Part shown: positions 27,611 through 36,278 of the stretch, piece by piece
Layout of the letters: the number at the start of each line of letters is the position of its first letter
Numbering within the stretch: the first letter of the stretch is position 1
Assembly: GCA_963749715.1 (NCBI GenBank)
Contig: CAVVNR010000001.1
Location: 310,001-374,000, forward strand
Source of the DNA: Roseiarcus sp963749715
GTDB taxonomy: Bacteria > Pseudomonadota > Alphaproteobacteria > Rhizobiales > Beijerinckiaceae
Reading direction: 5' to 3'
DNA: 64,000 nt
Notes under the pieces: generated by a model
Database searches by the model: none
What the model was told of the DNA's origin: nothing
What the model saw: only the letters and a program-made list of their open reading frames with translations
Position numbers and translations under genes: made by a program

Positions 27611-27634
27611 TCCGAGTCACGGGCGCGACTCGGA
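27611..27634 (-). terminator. Hairpin at the 3' end of the xoxFGJ operon
   Basis: An 8-base perfect stem (TCCGAGTC/GACTCGGA) with an 8-base loop lies about 12 bases beyond the xoxJ stop. No U-tract follows, so it could be a transcript-stabilising hairpin or part of a Rho-dependent end. Confidence 0.4.
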
Positions 27635-27645
27635 CCGGCAAGGCG

Positions 27646-28497
27646 TCAGCGCGAGATCGGCTGGTCGTTCTCGTCGAGCAATGGAACGCCGTAGGAGCGC
27701 AATATCGTTTGAATCTCGCCCTGATTCTCGGAGATCAGCTTATTGATGCTGCGCTTCCAATTCTGATCGGAATGCCGCACTCCCATCACGATCCGATAGA
27801 CCATACGAGGACCGCCCTGCTCTTTCACCAGCGGCACGATCGCGGTCGGCGTCTTCGCCTTCGTCGCGTAGTATCCCGCGATCGGGCCCCAGAGCAGCGC
27901 AACGTCGATCTCGCCGCGGTCCAGGTCGTCCATCATCTGGTGGGTCGGCGAATCGAAGCGCGTGTCGACGACCAGCGCGTAGGACTTGGTCTGGCCAAGC
28001 AATGCGTTTTCGGCCAGAAAGGTCGCCGGCGGGGTGCCCGCGACTACTCCGATCCTCGCCGTTTTCAGGCGCGGATCGCTGAGGGAGTCCATCCCCTTCA
28101 GGGGCCCATCCTCGCGATACGCGGCGACGTAACTCGTTCGGTAATAGGGATTGGTCGGCTGAACGATGTCGTCGCCTTGAGCGATTCCCAAGACGACATC
28201 GCAACGATGCGCGTTCAGCGTGTTGCGAATGAAGCCGGTCGCGTCGGGATAGAACGCGTAGGCCACCGACTTGCCGAGCTTGTGCGCGAAAAGCTCGGCG
28301 ATCTTGTTTTCGAAGCCTTCGCCGGCCTCGTTGGAGAAAGGGAGATTGCGCGGATCCGCGCACGCGCGAAACACGTGCGGGTCGATCAACTCGATCGAGT
28401 CTTCCGTTTGCGCGTCCTGCGCGCCTGAACTGCCCGGAAGGCCGAGGCCGATCAGCGCGAGGATTGCGAAGGCGATCGACTTTGTCGTGGCCGCCAT
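27646..28497 (-). CDS. xoxJ: XoxJ periplasmic binding protein
   Basis: Periplasmic solute-binding-like protein (about 283 residues) that accompanies XoxF and XoxG and is thought to help activate or mature the dehydrogenase. It has a signal peptide (SIAFAILALIGLGLPGSSGA) and an SBP-3-like fold: FRACADPRNLPFSNEAGEGF near residue 42, RCDVVLGIAQGDDIVQPTNP and RGEIDVALLWGPIAGYYA. ATG 28497 is chosen because it places the signal peptide at the N-terminus and begins four bases after the xoxG stop; the upstream ATG at 28557 lies in xoxG. Confidence 0.93.
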   Translation of the reverse strand: MAATTKSIAFAILALIGLGLPGSSGAQDAQTEDSIELIDPHVFRACADPRNLPFSNEAGEGFENKIAELFAHKLGKSVAYAFYPDATGFIRNTLNAHRCDVVLGIAQGDDIVQPTNPYYRTSYVAAYREDGPLKGMDSLSDPRLKTARIGVVAGTPPATFLAENALLGQTKSYALVVDTRFDSPTHQMMDDLDRGEIDVALLWGPIAGYYATKAKTPTAIVPLVKEQGGPRMVYRIVMGVRHSDQNWKRSINKLISENQGEIQTILRSYGVPLLDENDQPISR

Positions 28498-28501
28498 TGC
28501 C

Positions 28502-29017
28502 TCACCCACCCATGCATTTCGTCTCGTCCTCTTCGAATTCGGGCGGCTTGTCCGCATGTTGGGCCGGCCGTCCGCGCGGGATCGCGTCCTGGGAGCGCGC
28601 GCGCAGATAGATGTAAATGTCGTTGAGGTAGCACATCACATTCTTGTTATCCGCGAACGCCGGCATGACCTTCTCCTGTCCGGCGCCGAGGTCCTTCTTG
28701 CCGCTGACGACGGTTCCATAAAACTCAGCGTAGTTCATCGTCTTGAGCGAATTCGCGAGCGCCGGCGCGTATGAGGAGCCCTCTCCGTCCGGGCCGTGGC
28801 AAACGTGGCATTCCGAATGATACCGGCGGAAACCGGAATATGTGTACCAGTCGACGGTTCCGTCCGCGGACACTTTATAGGTCGGATCGCCGTCCTTGTC
28901 GCGATACATGCCATGGTCGTCCGTGACCGCGGCTGGGTCTCCCGGCATGTCGGCCCGAGCGGCGAGCAGCGTAACGAATGAGAGCGCGAACGCGAGTTTA
29001 TATTTTGAAATCGTCAC
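28502..29017 (-). CDS. xoxG: Cytochrome c XoxG, electron acceptor of XoxF
   Basis: Periplasmic class I c-type cytochrome (cytochrome cL type), 171 residues with a signal peptide. One haem site, CHVCH, sits near residue 70 in YHSECHVCHGPDGEGSSYAP; the probable axial Met is in KVMPAFADNKNV near 118. The short C-terminal tail EEDETKCMGG is typical of XoxG. It takes electrons from XoxF. It is separated from xoxF by a 99-base gap with a strong hairpin and is tightly followed by xoxJ. Confidence 0.95.
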   Translation of the reverse strand: MTISKYKLAFALSFVTLLAARADMPGDPAAVTDDHGMYRDKDGDPTYKVSADGTVDWYTYSGFRRYHSECHVCHGPDGEGSSYAPALANSLKTMNYAEFYGTVVSGKKDLGAGQEKVMPAFADNKNVMCYLNDIYIYLRARSQDAIPRGRPAQHADKPPEFEEDETKCMGG

Positions 29018-29050
29018 ATTCGTTTCCAGGCCGACGGCTGCAACGAAAGA

Positions 29051-29089
29051 GGGTCCGGCGCATGCTTTGCGCGCGCATGCGCCGGACCC
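29051..29089 (-). terminator. Strong intergenic hairpin between xoxF and xoxG
   Basis: A perfect 14-base stem (GGGTCCGGCGCATG at 29051 against CATGCGCCGGACCC ending at 29089), extendable to 15, with a loop of about 9-11 bases. There is no U-tract. Sited between xoxF and xoxG, it probably lowers read-through or shields the xoxF 3' end, giving more XoxF than XoxG. Confidence 0.65.
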
Positions 29090-29116
29090 AGCTCATCTAT
29101 CTAGTCGAAGCGCCGC

Positions 29117-30925
29117 TCAATCGCTCGGGAGCGCGAACACAGTGAGCGTTCCCCCGAGAGCGGTGTAGTTCGACAGCGCCGCGTAGCCGCCGACCGCGCC
29201 GAGACCGTCCTGCGGCTTGGTCAAGCCGGCCGCGAGGCCGATGCCCGCCCAACCGCCGACCCCGGACAGGATCGCCACATACTGGCGGCCGCCGTGTTGG
29301 TAGGTCATGACGTTGCCGATGATGCCCGACGGAGTCTTGAACTTGTAGAGCTCCTTGCCGGTCTTGGCGTCGACCGCCTTCAGATAGCCTTCCAGTGTTC
29401 CGTAGAAGACGACGCCGCCCGCGGTCGCCAGAGCGCCTGACCAGACCGAGAACTGCTCAGGGTCCGACCACACGATCTTGCCGGTCTTGCCGTCCCAGGC
29501 GATGAAGTTGCCCATGTTGCTGTCGCCTGCCGGCGGATACATCGACAAAGTCGCGCCGACATAGGGCTGACCCGCGGTGTAGCTCACCTTGAACGGCTCG
29601 TAATCCATGCAGACGTGGTTGGTCGGCACGTAGAAGAGTTCGGTCTGCGGCGAATAGGCTGCGGGCTGCTCGTCCTTGGAGCCCAACGCTGCCGGGCAGA
29701 TGCCCTTCGAGTTGACGTCCTCGCCATTGGCCTCGGTCGACATCGCCTTGACCCGGATCGGCTTTCCATAGTCAGGCGAACTCTTGTCCATATTGATCCC
29801 GGTGGCCCAGTTGACTTTCGGATCGAACTTCTCGGCAACCAACAGTTCGCCGGTGACGCGGTCGAGCGTGTAACCGAAACCGTTGCGGTCGAAGTGCGTC
29901 AGAAGCTTGCGGTCCTGGCCGCCGATCTTCTGGTCGGTGAGGATCATTTCGTTGATGCCGTCGTAGTCCCACTCGTCGTGCGGCGTCATCTGATAAACCC
30001 ACTTGACGGCGCCGCTATCCACGTCGCGCGCCCAAATGGTCATCGACCACTTGTTATCGCCCGGGCGCTGCTTCGGGTTCCAGGTCGATGGGTTGCCGGA
30101 GCCGTAGTACATAAGGTTGAGAGCGGGATCGAAGGCGTACCAGCCCCAGGTCGCGCCGCCGCCGATCTTCCATTGATCGCCCTGCCACGTGCTGGTGGAG
30201 GAGTCGGGGCCAACCGGCTTTCCGAGCGCCGTCGTCTTCGCAGGGTCGATCAGCGTGTCGGAATCGGGACCCATGGAATAGCCGCGCCAAGCCCGCTTTC
30301 CATCCTTGATATTGTAAGCGCTGACCCATGAACGGACGCCAAACTCGCCGCCGGACACGCCGATGAAAACCTTGTCCTTGAACACGAACGGGGCGTCGGT
30401 GCCGGTCTCGCCCTTCGAAGGATCGCCGTCTTTCACCGACCAGACGACCGCGCCGGTCTTCGCGTCGAGCGCGACAAGTGTCGTGTCCGCCTGATGCAGG
30501 AAGATCTTGCCGTCGGCATAAGAAAGGCCGCGGTTGACGGTGTCGCAGCACATCACTGGAATGACGTTCGGATCCTGCTTGGGCTCGTATTTCCAGAGGA
30601 TCTTGCCGTCGTTGTTGAGGTCGAGCGCAAATACTGTGTTTGGGAACGGCGTGTGGAGGAACATAACGTCGCCGATCACCAGCGGTGCGCCTTCATGACC
30701 GCGCAGAACACCGGTCGAGAAAGTCCAAGCCGGCGCGAGCTTATGCACATTGTCGGCGTTGATCTGCTTCAGTTCGGAATACCGAGTAGCAGCGAAGTTT
30801 CCAGCCGGCATCACCCATTGGTTCGGGTCCGCCGACAGTTTGATCAGTTCATCATTAGCGCTGGCGTGGCCAGCCGTGAACATGGCCGCGGCGCCCAAGC
30901 AGCTTGCAAGTAACAGTTTGCGCAT
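29117..30925 (-). CDS. xoxF: Lanthanide-dependent methanol dehydrogenase XoxF
   Basis: Periplasmic PQQ quinoprotein (602 residues) that oxidises methanol to formaldehyde. It has a signal peptide (LLLASCLGAAAMFTAGHASA) and eight-bladed propeller repeats. The adjacent-cysteine disulphide is at 126-127 (PVMCCDTVN). Metal ligands by homology are Glu194 and Asn278, with catalytic Asp320. Asp322 in HDEWDYDGINEM is the extra Asp that marks lanthanide-type XoxF; calcium MxaF has Ala there. A GGGAGGAA site precedes the ATG. No mxaF or mxaI is in the window. Confidence 0.98.
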   Translation of the reverse strand: MRKLLLASCLGAAAMFTAGHASANDELIKLSADPNQWVMPAGNFAATRYSELKQINADNVHKLAPAWTFSTGVLRGHEGAPLVIGDVMFLHTPFPNTVFALDLNNDGKILWKYEPKQDPNVIPVMCCDTVNRGLSYADGKIFLHQADTTLVALDAKTGAVVWSVKDGDPSKGETGTDAPFVFKDKVFIGVSGGEFGVRSWVSAYNIKDGKRAWRGYSMGPDSDTLIDPAKTTALGKPVGPDSSTSTWQGDQWKIGGGATWGWYAFDPALNLMYYGSGNPSTWNPKQRPGDNKWSMTIWARDVDSGAVKWVYQMTPHDEWDYDGINEMILTDQKIGGQDRKLLTHFDRNGFGYTLDRVTGELLVAEKFDPKVNWATGINMDKSSPDYGKPIRVKAMSTEANGEDVNSKGICPAALGSKDEQPAAYSPQTELFYVPTNHVCMDYEPFKVSYTAGQPYVGATLSMYPPAGDSNMGNFIAWDGKTGKIVWSDPEQFSVWSGALATAGGVVFYGTLEGYLKAVDAKTGKELYKFKTPSGIIGNVMTYQHGGRQYVAILSGVGGWAGIGLAAGLTKPQDGLGAVGGYAALSNYTALGGTLTVFALPSD

Positions 30926-31146
30926 TCGTTCCTCCCAGTGAAGCTTCTACGTCCAAGCAAGGCTCGGTAGACGCGGCATGCGCCAGCCTCGCTTTGCAGC
31001 GACATTCTCGGTTGGGACGGCGTCGACAGCGTGTCACGACAGGGCGAAACGAGCGGGTCCCTCTCTACTCGGGGAATCTCGCCTTGCCTCCGATAAGTGT
31101 GCCGAGGCTCCCTTTCCTCGACACTCGTGCAGCCGAAACCGTTAGA

Positions 31147-31175
31147 AGAATATCCCGATAGAATCTTCAGCGCAA
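31147..31175 (-). promoter_or_regulatory. Possible sigma-70 promoter of xoxF
   Basis: On the minus strand TTGCGC (31175-31170) and TATTCT (31152-31147) are separated by 17 bases. Both match the -35/-10 consensus only moderately. Transcription from here would give a leader of about 215 bases before the xoxF start. Confidence 0.3.
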
Positions 31176-31800
31176 GCGGAAAACTTGGGGTCATAATTCC
31201 TATCGCATCATAGCCATTGCCCCTAATGATCGAGACTTCTAGTCCGATCATGGCCTCACGCCGTCCTCGCCTTTTCAATTCACGACCCGCCGCACTTGCC
31301 TTCTCAGACGCCTCCGAGGCGGCGGCGTGGAGCGCATTCAAGGCTCGGATTACCGGCGAGCACCCCAAGCCGGGCAATCTCGTAGTTTGGGATCGCCGAA
31401 TAGCGGGCCTGCACAAGGCGCAGGCGCCGGCGGAGCGAGACTGCGAGCTCTATTGGCCGGCCGAGCGTTTTCGGCTTGACTTGACTTAGCTTCGCTGCGC
31501 GGGGGAGAGCCCGCCGCCAGGCGGGAGCCACGGGTCGCGCCGAGCCTCCCCGGAGAGGGACGGTGCGCCGCACGGCGAGCCATCGCGAAGACCGTCAACC
31601 TAAGCGCATCGACATATATTGACTTTCAGAAATTACCGGTCTAACTATCTGGCCTCCAGAAAGGTGGTTCCTTCCGCCATGGTCGCTGCGATCGTCAGTC
31701 CGATGGTCACCGGGCCCGAAAAGGAAAGAACGGCTGAATGGCTGAGCGGGCAGGCGCAACCCCTTTGAAAAGGCTCGAAAATCGCGGAAAGAAGGAGTTT

Positions 31801-31863
31801 GGATTTCCCTTCCCTCGGCTTGGATTTTGCTTCCTCTGGCTTGCATTTTCCTTCCCCCGCCTT
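31801..31863. repeat. Three imperfect 21-base tandem repeats
   Basis: Copies begin at 31801, 31822 and 31843, each of the form ggattttccttcc(c/t)ctggctt with a few changes. On the minus strand the unit is purine-rich. If translated on the minus strand it gives a seven-residue repeat of the kind KIQAEGR. No gene is confidently assigned here. Confidence 0.75.
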
Positions 31864-31949
31864 GCGCAGAACGAGAACTCAATCGCGCCGGCTCGAGACG
31901 GCGAGATTGAGCGCTGGGCCTCCTTGGAGCGCCCTCGCAGATTTCAGAG

Positions 31950-32312
31950 TCAGAAACAGCGCACCTCGGCTTCCGCCTGAGCCCGCCGAAGTTCGGCAAG
32001 CGTATCGCGGGCGGCCGCGGCGTTACGAAACATGCTGCCGATCTGTCCTTGAGCTTGGTCTATCGACGCGACTGTCTCGCCGGCCACATAGGCATCATAG
32101 GGAAGCAGCGAGGCGATGACGTCGATCGAACATGAGCATTGATCGAGCGCCTCTCGCGTGTCCCCATTGACCTTCATGCAGGCGAACACATACTCGGCGC
32201 GCGCGGATGTCGGATACTGGTCGGATGGATCGCTCTCGGCGACAACTCCGCCCGCACTTGCGGCGTAGACGCCGATGACGACCAGAAATAATGACGGGGT
32301 CGTCAAGCGCAT
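31950..32312 (-). CDS. Small secreted protein coupled to the mfnF-like gene
   Basis: 120 residues with a signal peptide (SLFLVVIGVYAASAGGVVAE). The mature part has four cysteines (YVFACMKVNGDT, LDQCSCSIDVIASL and a final CF), which suggests disulphides or metal binding in the periplasm. The segment after CSCSID is Tyr- and Ala-rich. The ATG overlaps the stop of the mfnF-like gene by 10 bases, so it is translated from the same message. I do not know a function; the methylotrophy setting is the only clue. Confidence 0.75.
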   Translation of the reverse strand: MRLTTPSLFLVVIGVYAASAGGVVAESDPSDQYPTSARAEYVFACMKVNGDTREALDQCSCSIDVIASLLPYDAYVAGETVASIDQAQGQIGSMFRNAAAARDTLAELRRAQAEAEVRCF

Positions 32313-33423
32313 GAAAGGCTCTCCCGAGGCGCCCCTCCATTGACGTTGGACAACTCCGGACCCGGCGGGGCGCTCGCCGGGTCGGAGCTCTCAAGCCGGC
32401 TGGCGGCCAGCCTCTCGGCGGCAAGCAATGCGACGGCAACCGCGGGCGCGCAATGGGACGCTGCTGCCGGCGCGGCGATCAGCGCGGAAAAGCCGACGCA
32501 TGGCCTTCGCAGCCGGCGAGCGACCTCCGCCACGACACCTTCGCCAATTCCAACGGCGACGACGGGGGCTGCGATCGGCACATCGGAGCGCGACAGGCGC
32601 AGGAAGGCCGCGTCGGCGATTTCTCGGATTTGCGCTTCCGCAAACCAGGCGGCGAGAGCGGCCCATTCTGGCGCGGCTGCCTCGTCCGCTTCGCGTCCAA
32701 TCATCCGCGCAAGACGCGCCCGCGAGGCCTCGACGGTTTTCTCGCGGCCGTCGGCGGTTGGCATTTTGTCCGCGCCCTCGAGCAATTCGCCGAGAATGCG
32801 ATGGACGTCGGCGCTGCTGGCGAAATATTCGTTCATCAGCGGCGTCCAAGCGCCACGGAACGGCGCCCTGCCGGCCAAAGCCATGACGAAGCTGCGCGTC
32901 ATTCCGGTATAGACCAGTTCGCCCGCGGCGAGTCGCTCTGCATCGCTATGACCGAGCGCTGCGACCCGGCCAGCAACGATGGGAACAAGATCGGCTGTCG
33001 TCGAGCCGACGTCGATGACCAGCGCGTCTCGAAGCTCGGTCGCCAGGAGCGCGGCGCTCGCATGCCAATTGGCCGAAGCGATGTCGACCGCATGCGAAGC
33101 AGCCTCGCAAAGGTCAACGAAACCGGCGCGGCCCGCATAGAGGCTCAAAGCCGCCGGGGCGAGGTGATTTCCGCAATCGCGGCAAGCCCGACGACGCCCT
33201 CTCGTCGCGAGGGAAAAGCGTCGCACAATTCCCCTGTCATCGTGATCGCGTGATGGTTAGCATCACCCAACTGTGCTCGGAGGCTATCGAACGCGCTTTC
33301 GAGGCTGTCGAGCCCTAACCAAAGGGGCGTCGCCACTTGAACCGCCGCTTCCACGCGCCCATCCTTGACGCGCGCCGCTTTAAGATGCGCTCCACCTATA
33401 TCCCAGCCAATTATGACGCCCAT
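32303..33423 (-). pseudogene. MfnF-like methanofuran biosynthesis protein, frameshifted
   Basis: Hydantoinase/oxoprolinase-like (COG1548-type) protein of the ASKHA fold, related to archaeal MfnF, which couples the furan and tyramine parts of methanofuran. The N-terminal half reads VIIGWDIGGAHLKAARVKDG to GELCDAFPSRREGVVGLAAI and then hits a stop at about 33148. The rest (LYAGRAGFVDLCEAASHAVD, LVIDVGSTTADLVPIVAGRV, VAVGIGEGVVAEVARRL) continues in the frame shifted by one base. Adding one base between about 33150 and 33200 restores a 373-residue protein. It is either a sequencing or assembly error or a real lesion; both halves are well conserved. Confidence 0.88.
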
Positions 33424-33625
33424 TGCTCGTCCCAATTTCCTCAGGGGACGCTAGGTCGGAACAAAGCGGAGGGTCAAGCAAGTCGCTTTGACGAGTGTCG
33501 GCTGCCTCGCAAGCGAACCGCTCGACGAAGGGCGCCCGGCCGTCGCGATTGTTCACGATTGACCGGTGTTGGCGATGCGCGAACCGCACTCGACGGTCGA
33601 AAGAGATAAGGTCAAAATAGCGGCG

Positions 33626-34312
33626 ATGAAACCGGTTCAGGCCAGATCCGCCGAACGAATTGGGGCGCGTAGCCGGCGTGGCGAGCGGTCGCGCCTCGCC
33701 ATCGTCAAGATCGGCGGCAGCCACGCCAAGGGGCCGCATATCGCGGATTGGTTGGCAGCCATCGCCGCCGAGGCGGGCGCAATCGTGATCGTGCCAGGCG
33801 GGGGCCCTTTCGCCGATGTGGTGCGATCAACTCAGGCCTCCATGGGCTATGACGACAGCGCCGCGCACGCAATGGCGCTTGCCGCGATGGCTCAATTCGG
33901 CCGCGCGTTGCAGAGCCTCAATCCCGCTTTAAGGCTGACCGCTTCGCGTTCAGCGATCTCTCGGGCTCTCAAGGACGGCAAGGTCCCGGTCTGGTCGCCC
34001 GAGCCGATGGCGCGCCACGCCGCGCTGCCGGAAACCTGGGCGTTGACTTCCGACAGCCTCGCCGCGTGGCTCGCGGGCGCGCTGGGCGCGCGCCATCTGT
34101 TGCTCGTCAAGCACAGCCATTTCGAGGGCGCCGTCGTCGTCGATGTTCACCACCTCGTCGCCCGCGGCGTCGTGGATTCCCTGTTCCCGAGCTATCTCAG
34201 GGGGAGCGGCGCTCGCGCCTGGCTGGCGGCGCCGACCGACAGCGCGAAAATCGCGGAAGGGTTGCCGGGCTCGATATTTCCTGAAATCGTAGAAAGTGAC
34301 GAAACGGCCTGA
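33626..34312 (+). CDS. Amino acid kinase-family protein (MfnE-like phosphotransferase)
   Basis: About 228 residues of the aspartate/glutamate/uridylate kinase fold, related to MfnE, which phosphorylates the aminomethylfuran phosphate in methanofuran synthesis. Visible are AIVKIGGSHAKGPHIADWLA near residue 28, AIVIVPGGGPFADVVRST near 54 and ETWALTSDSLAAWLAGALGA near 140. ATG 33626 gives the family length; the frame opens at 33566. It is divergent from the mfnF-like gene and begins a plus-strand cofactor operon running to 37548. Confidence 0.87.
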   Translation: MKPVQARSAERIGARSRRGERSRLAIVKIGGSHAKGPHIADWLAAIAAEAGAIVIVPGGGPFADVVRSTQASMGYDDSAAHAMALAAMAQFGRALQSLNPALRLTASRSAISRALKDGKVPVWSPEPMARHAALPETWALTSDSLAAWLAGALGARHLLLVKHSHFEGAVVVDVHHLVARGVVDSLFPSYLRGSGARAWLAAPTDSAKIAEGLPGSIFPEIVESDETA

Positions 34313-34332
34313 AATCGGGCGCCGACAGCCAA

Positions 34333-34879
34333 ATGACCAAACGCCAAACGCCCCGATGGGGATGGGCTCTCACAGGGTCCGGGCATTTCCTGAAGGAAAG
34401 CTTGGCTTTGATCCGCGAACTCGAACATGTCGATATCTTCCTCAGCAAGGCGGGAGGCGAGGTGCTGCGCATGTACAAGCAGGAGCTTGCATTGTCCCCC
34501 TCGACCCGCATCTACCGCGATACGTCGGCGAGCTCCGTGACAGTTGGACAGTTCTACTATGGCGTGTATCACACTTTGATCGTTGCTCCCGCGACCTCGA
34601 ACGCGGTCGCCAAGTTTGTCTACGGGATTTCGGACGATCTCATCACCAACCTCTTTGCCCAAAGCGGCAAGTGTCGCGTCCCGGCCATCGTCTTCGCCTG
34701 CGACACGGCGCCGGAGCTGGAGACGGAGGCGCCGAAAGGGATGGTGAAAGTCTATCCTCGCCCGATCGATCTGGAGAACCGCGAGCGCCTGGGACGATTT
34801 CGCCGGCGCTACAACGGTCGACTCGATCGCCGAGCTTCGCGAAGCGATCGCAAGCCGACGCGGCGAAATCGCCGCATGA
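34333..34879 (+). pseudogene. AfpA/DmrB-type archaeal flavoprotein, frameshifted near its end
   Basis: FMN flavoprotein of the HdrB/AfpA type (dihydromethanopterin reductase-like in archaea), presumed to reduce dihydromethanopterin or another pterin step. Starts WGWALTGSGHFLKESLALIR, with YHTLIVAPATSNAVAKFVYG and VPAIVFACDTAPE. The natural ending (DDFAGATTVDSIAELREAIA, TGA at 34877-34879) is in the frame shifted by one: an extra G in the GGG run at 34791-34793 breaks the frame. Removing it gives 181 residues and an ATGA overlap with the next gene. As read, the frame runs on into that gene as a false fusion. Confidence 0.88.
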
Positions 34880-36274
34880 CGGAGCGCATTCTGTTTTTGA
34901 CCGGCCGCTTGGCGCAGGATCGTCTCGAGAAGGTCTTGCAAAGCATGGCGCCGACGACGTTCGACTGGTCGATCCTGAACGTGGGGGTAAAAGTTGCGGC
35001 GCTGATGACCGAGCCAATCCTCATGCGCAGGCTGCCCCACCCGCTCAATGCCGATCGTGTCGTCGTCCCAGGACGCTGCCGCGCCGACCTTGCGCGATTG
35101 ACGCAGGAATTTGGCCGACCCTTCCAACGCGGACCCGACGAACTGAAGGACCTGCCGGAATTTTTCGGCAAAGCAGGCGCCCCGATCGATCTGTCGCGCC
35201 ACTCGCTGCGAATTTTCGCCGAGATTGTCGATGCTTCGCAGATCAGCCTGGAAGCAATTCTGGCCCGCGCTGAAATCCTGCGCGCCGAGGGCGCCGATGT
35301 GATCGATCTCGGTTGCCTGCCGGACACCTCATTCCCCCATCTCGAGCAGACTGTGCGAGAATTGAAGGGGAGAGGATTGGCGGTCAGCGTCGATTTGGCG
35401 GAACCCGGTGAACTGCGTCGAGGCGCCGCGGCCGGCGCCGATTACCTGCTCAGTCTCACCGAGCATAACGTTGCGATCGCGGAGGAGACCGGGGCGCGGC
35501 CGGTGTTGATTCCGGTCAGGCACGGCGATCTGCCGTCGCTTTTTCGCGCCGCTGAAGAGGCGCAAAAGCGCGGCCTCAGCGCCATCCTTGACCCGGTTCT
35601 CGATCCCATCCATTTCGGCTTCGCGGAGTCGCTCTTGCGCTATCGCAAGTTGCGCGCGCGGCTCCCCGAGGCGGAAATGTTGATGGGCACCGGCAATCTG
35701 ACCGAACTCACTGATGCCGACTCGGTTGGCGTTACCGCGTTGCTGCTCGGAATTCTGCTCGGAACTTGGCGTCGCCAACGCCTTGACCGTTCACGTAAGC
35801 CCGCACACGCACCGGACGATCCAAGAGCACGACGCGGCGCGGCGGATCATGCACGCGGCGGCGGCGGACCGCAGCCTGCCGAGAGGCTATGGACGGGCGC
35901 TGTTGCAAGTTCACGAGCGTTCGCCGTTTCCCAACTCAGGGAGGGAGATCGGGGAATTCGCTGCGCGGGTGAAAGACAATAATTTCCGCATTGAGGCGGC
36001 TGAGGACGGGATTCATGTCTACAACCGCGTGGGCCATTTTGTCGCCGAGGACGCTTTTGCCTTGTTTGATAAACTCGGCGTCGCATCGGACGGCGCGCAC
36101 GCGTTCTATCTCGGCGCGGAGCTGACGAAGGCCGAAATCGCTTTTCAGCTTGGCAAACGTTACGCGCAGGACGAGCCGCTGGATTGGGGTTGTGCGGCCG
36201 ACCGACGCGCCGAGGATACAACCCGACTGAACGCGGCGGGGCACACACTGCGCTCGCGCACGGCGAGCGATTGA
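34876..36274 (+). pseudogene. Dihydropteroate synthase-like protein (DUF6513 type), frameshifted
   Basis: Pterin-binding protein of the archaeal-type DHPS-like family, thought to act in H4MPT biosynthesis. It begins TERILFLTGRLAQDRLEKVL at ATG 34876 and has a TIM-barrel core (IFAEIVDASQISLEAILARA, GADVIDLGCLPDTSFPHLE, LSAILDPVLDPIHFGFAE). After ADSVGVTALLLGI the frame is lost: an extra T in aatt at 35752-35754 turns ICSELGVANAL into ILLGTWRRQR. The remainder (HVSPHTHRTIQEHDAARRIM, EIAFQLGKRYAQDEPLDWGC) continues in the +1 frame to TGA 36274. Corrected length is 465 residues. Confidence 0.88.
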
Positions 36275-36278
36275 GTTC

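Larger units (their letters stand above)
30926..31949. other. Long region without a confident gene upstream of xoxF
   Basis: This 1-kb stretch holds the xoxF leader and promoter region, a small hairpin at 31510-31525 (cccgcc/ggcggg) and a 21-base tandem repeat at 31801-31863. Several open frames of 60-130 codons occur on both strands, but none has a convincing ribosome-binding site or recognisable protein. It is probably regulatory or decayed sequence. Confidence 0.5.

Noticed and set aside
31217..31489. 90-codon plus-strand frame upstream of xoxF
   Set aside because: Weak start context and no resemblance to a known protein; kept only as part of an unassigned region.
34333..35982. 549-residue flavoprotein-DHPS fusion
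   Set aside because: The junction is out of frame for both families; one extra G joins them. The natural stop and the ATGA overlap are visible in the next frame.
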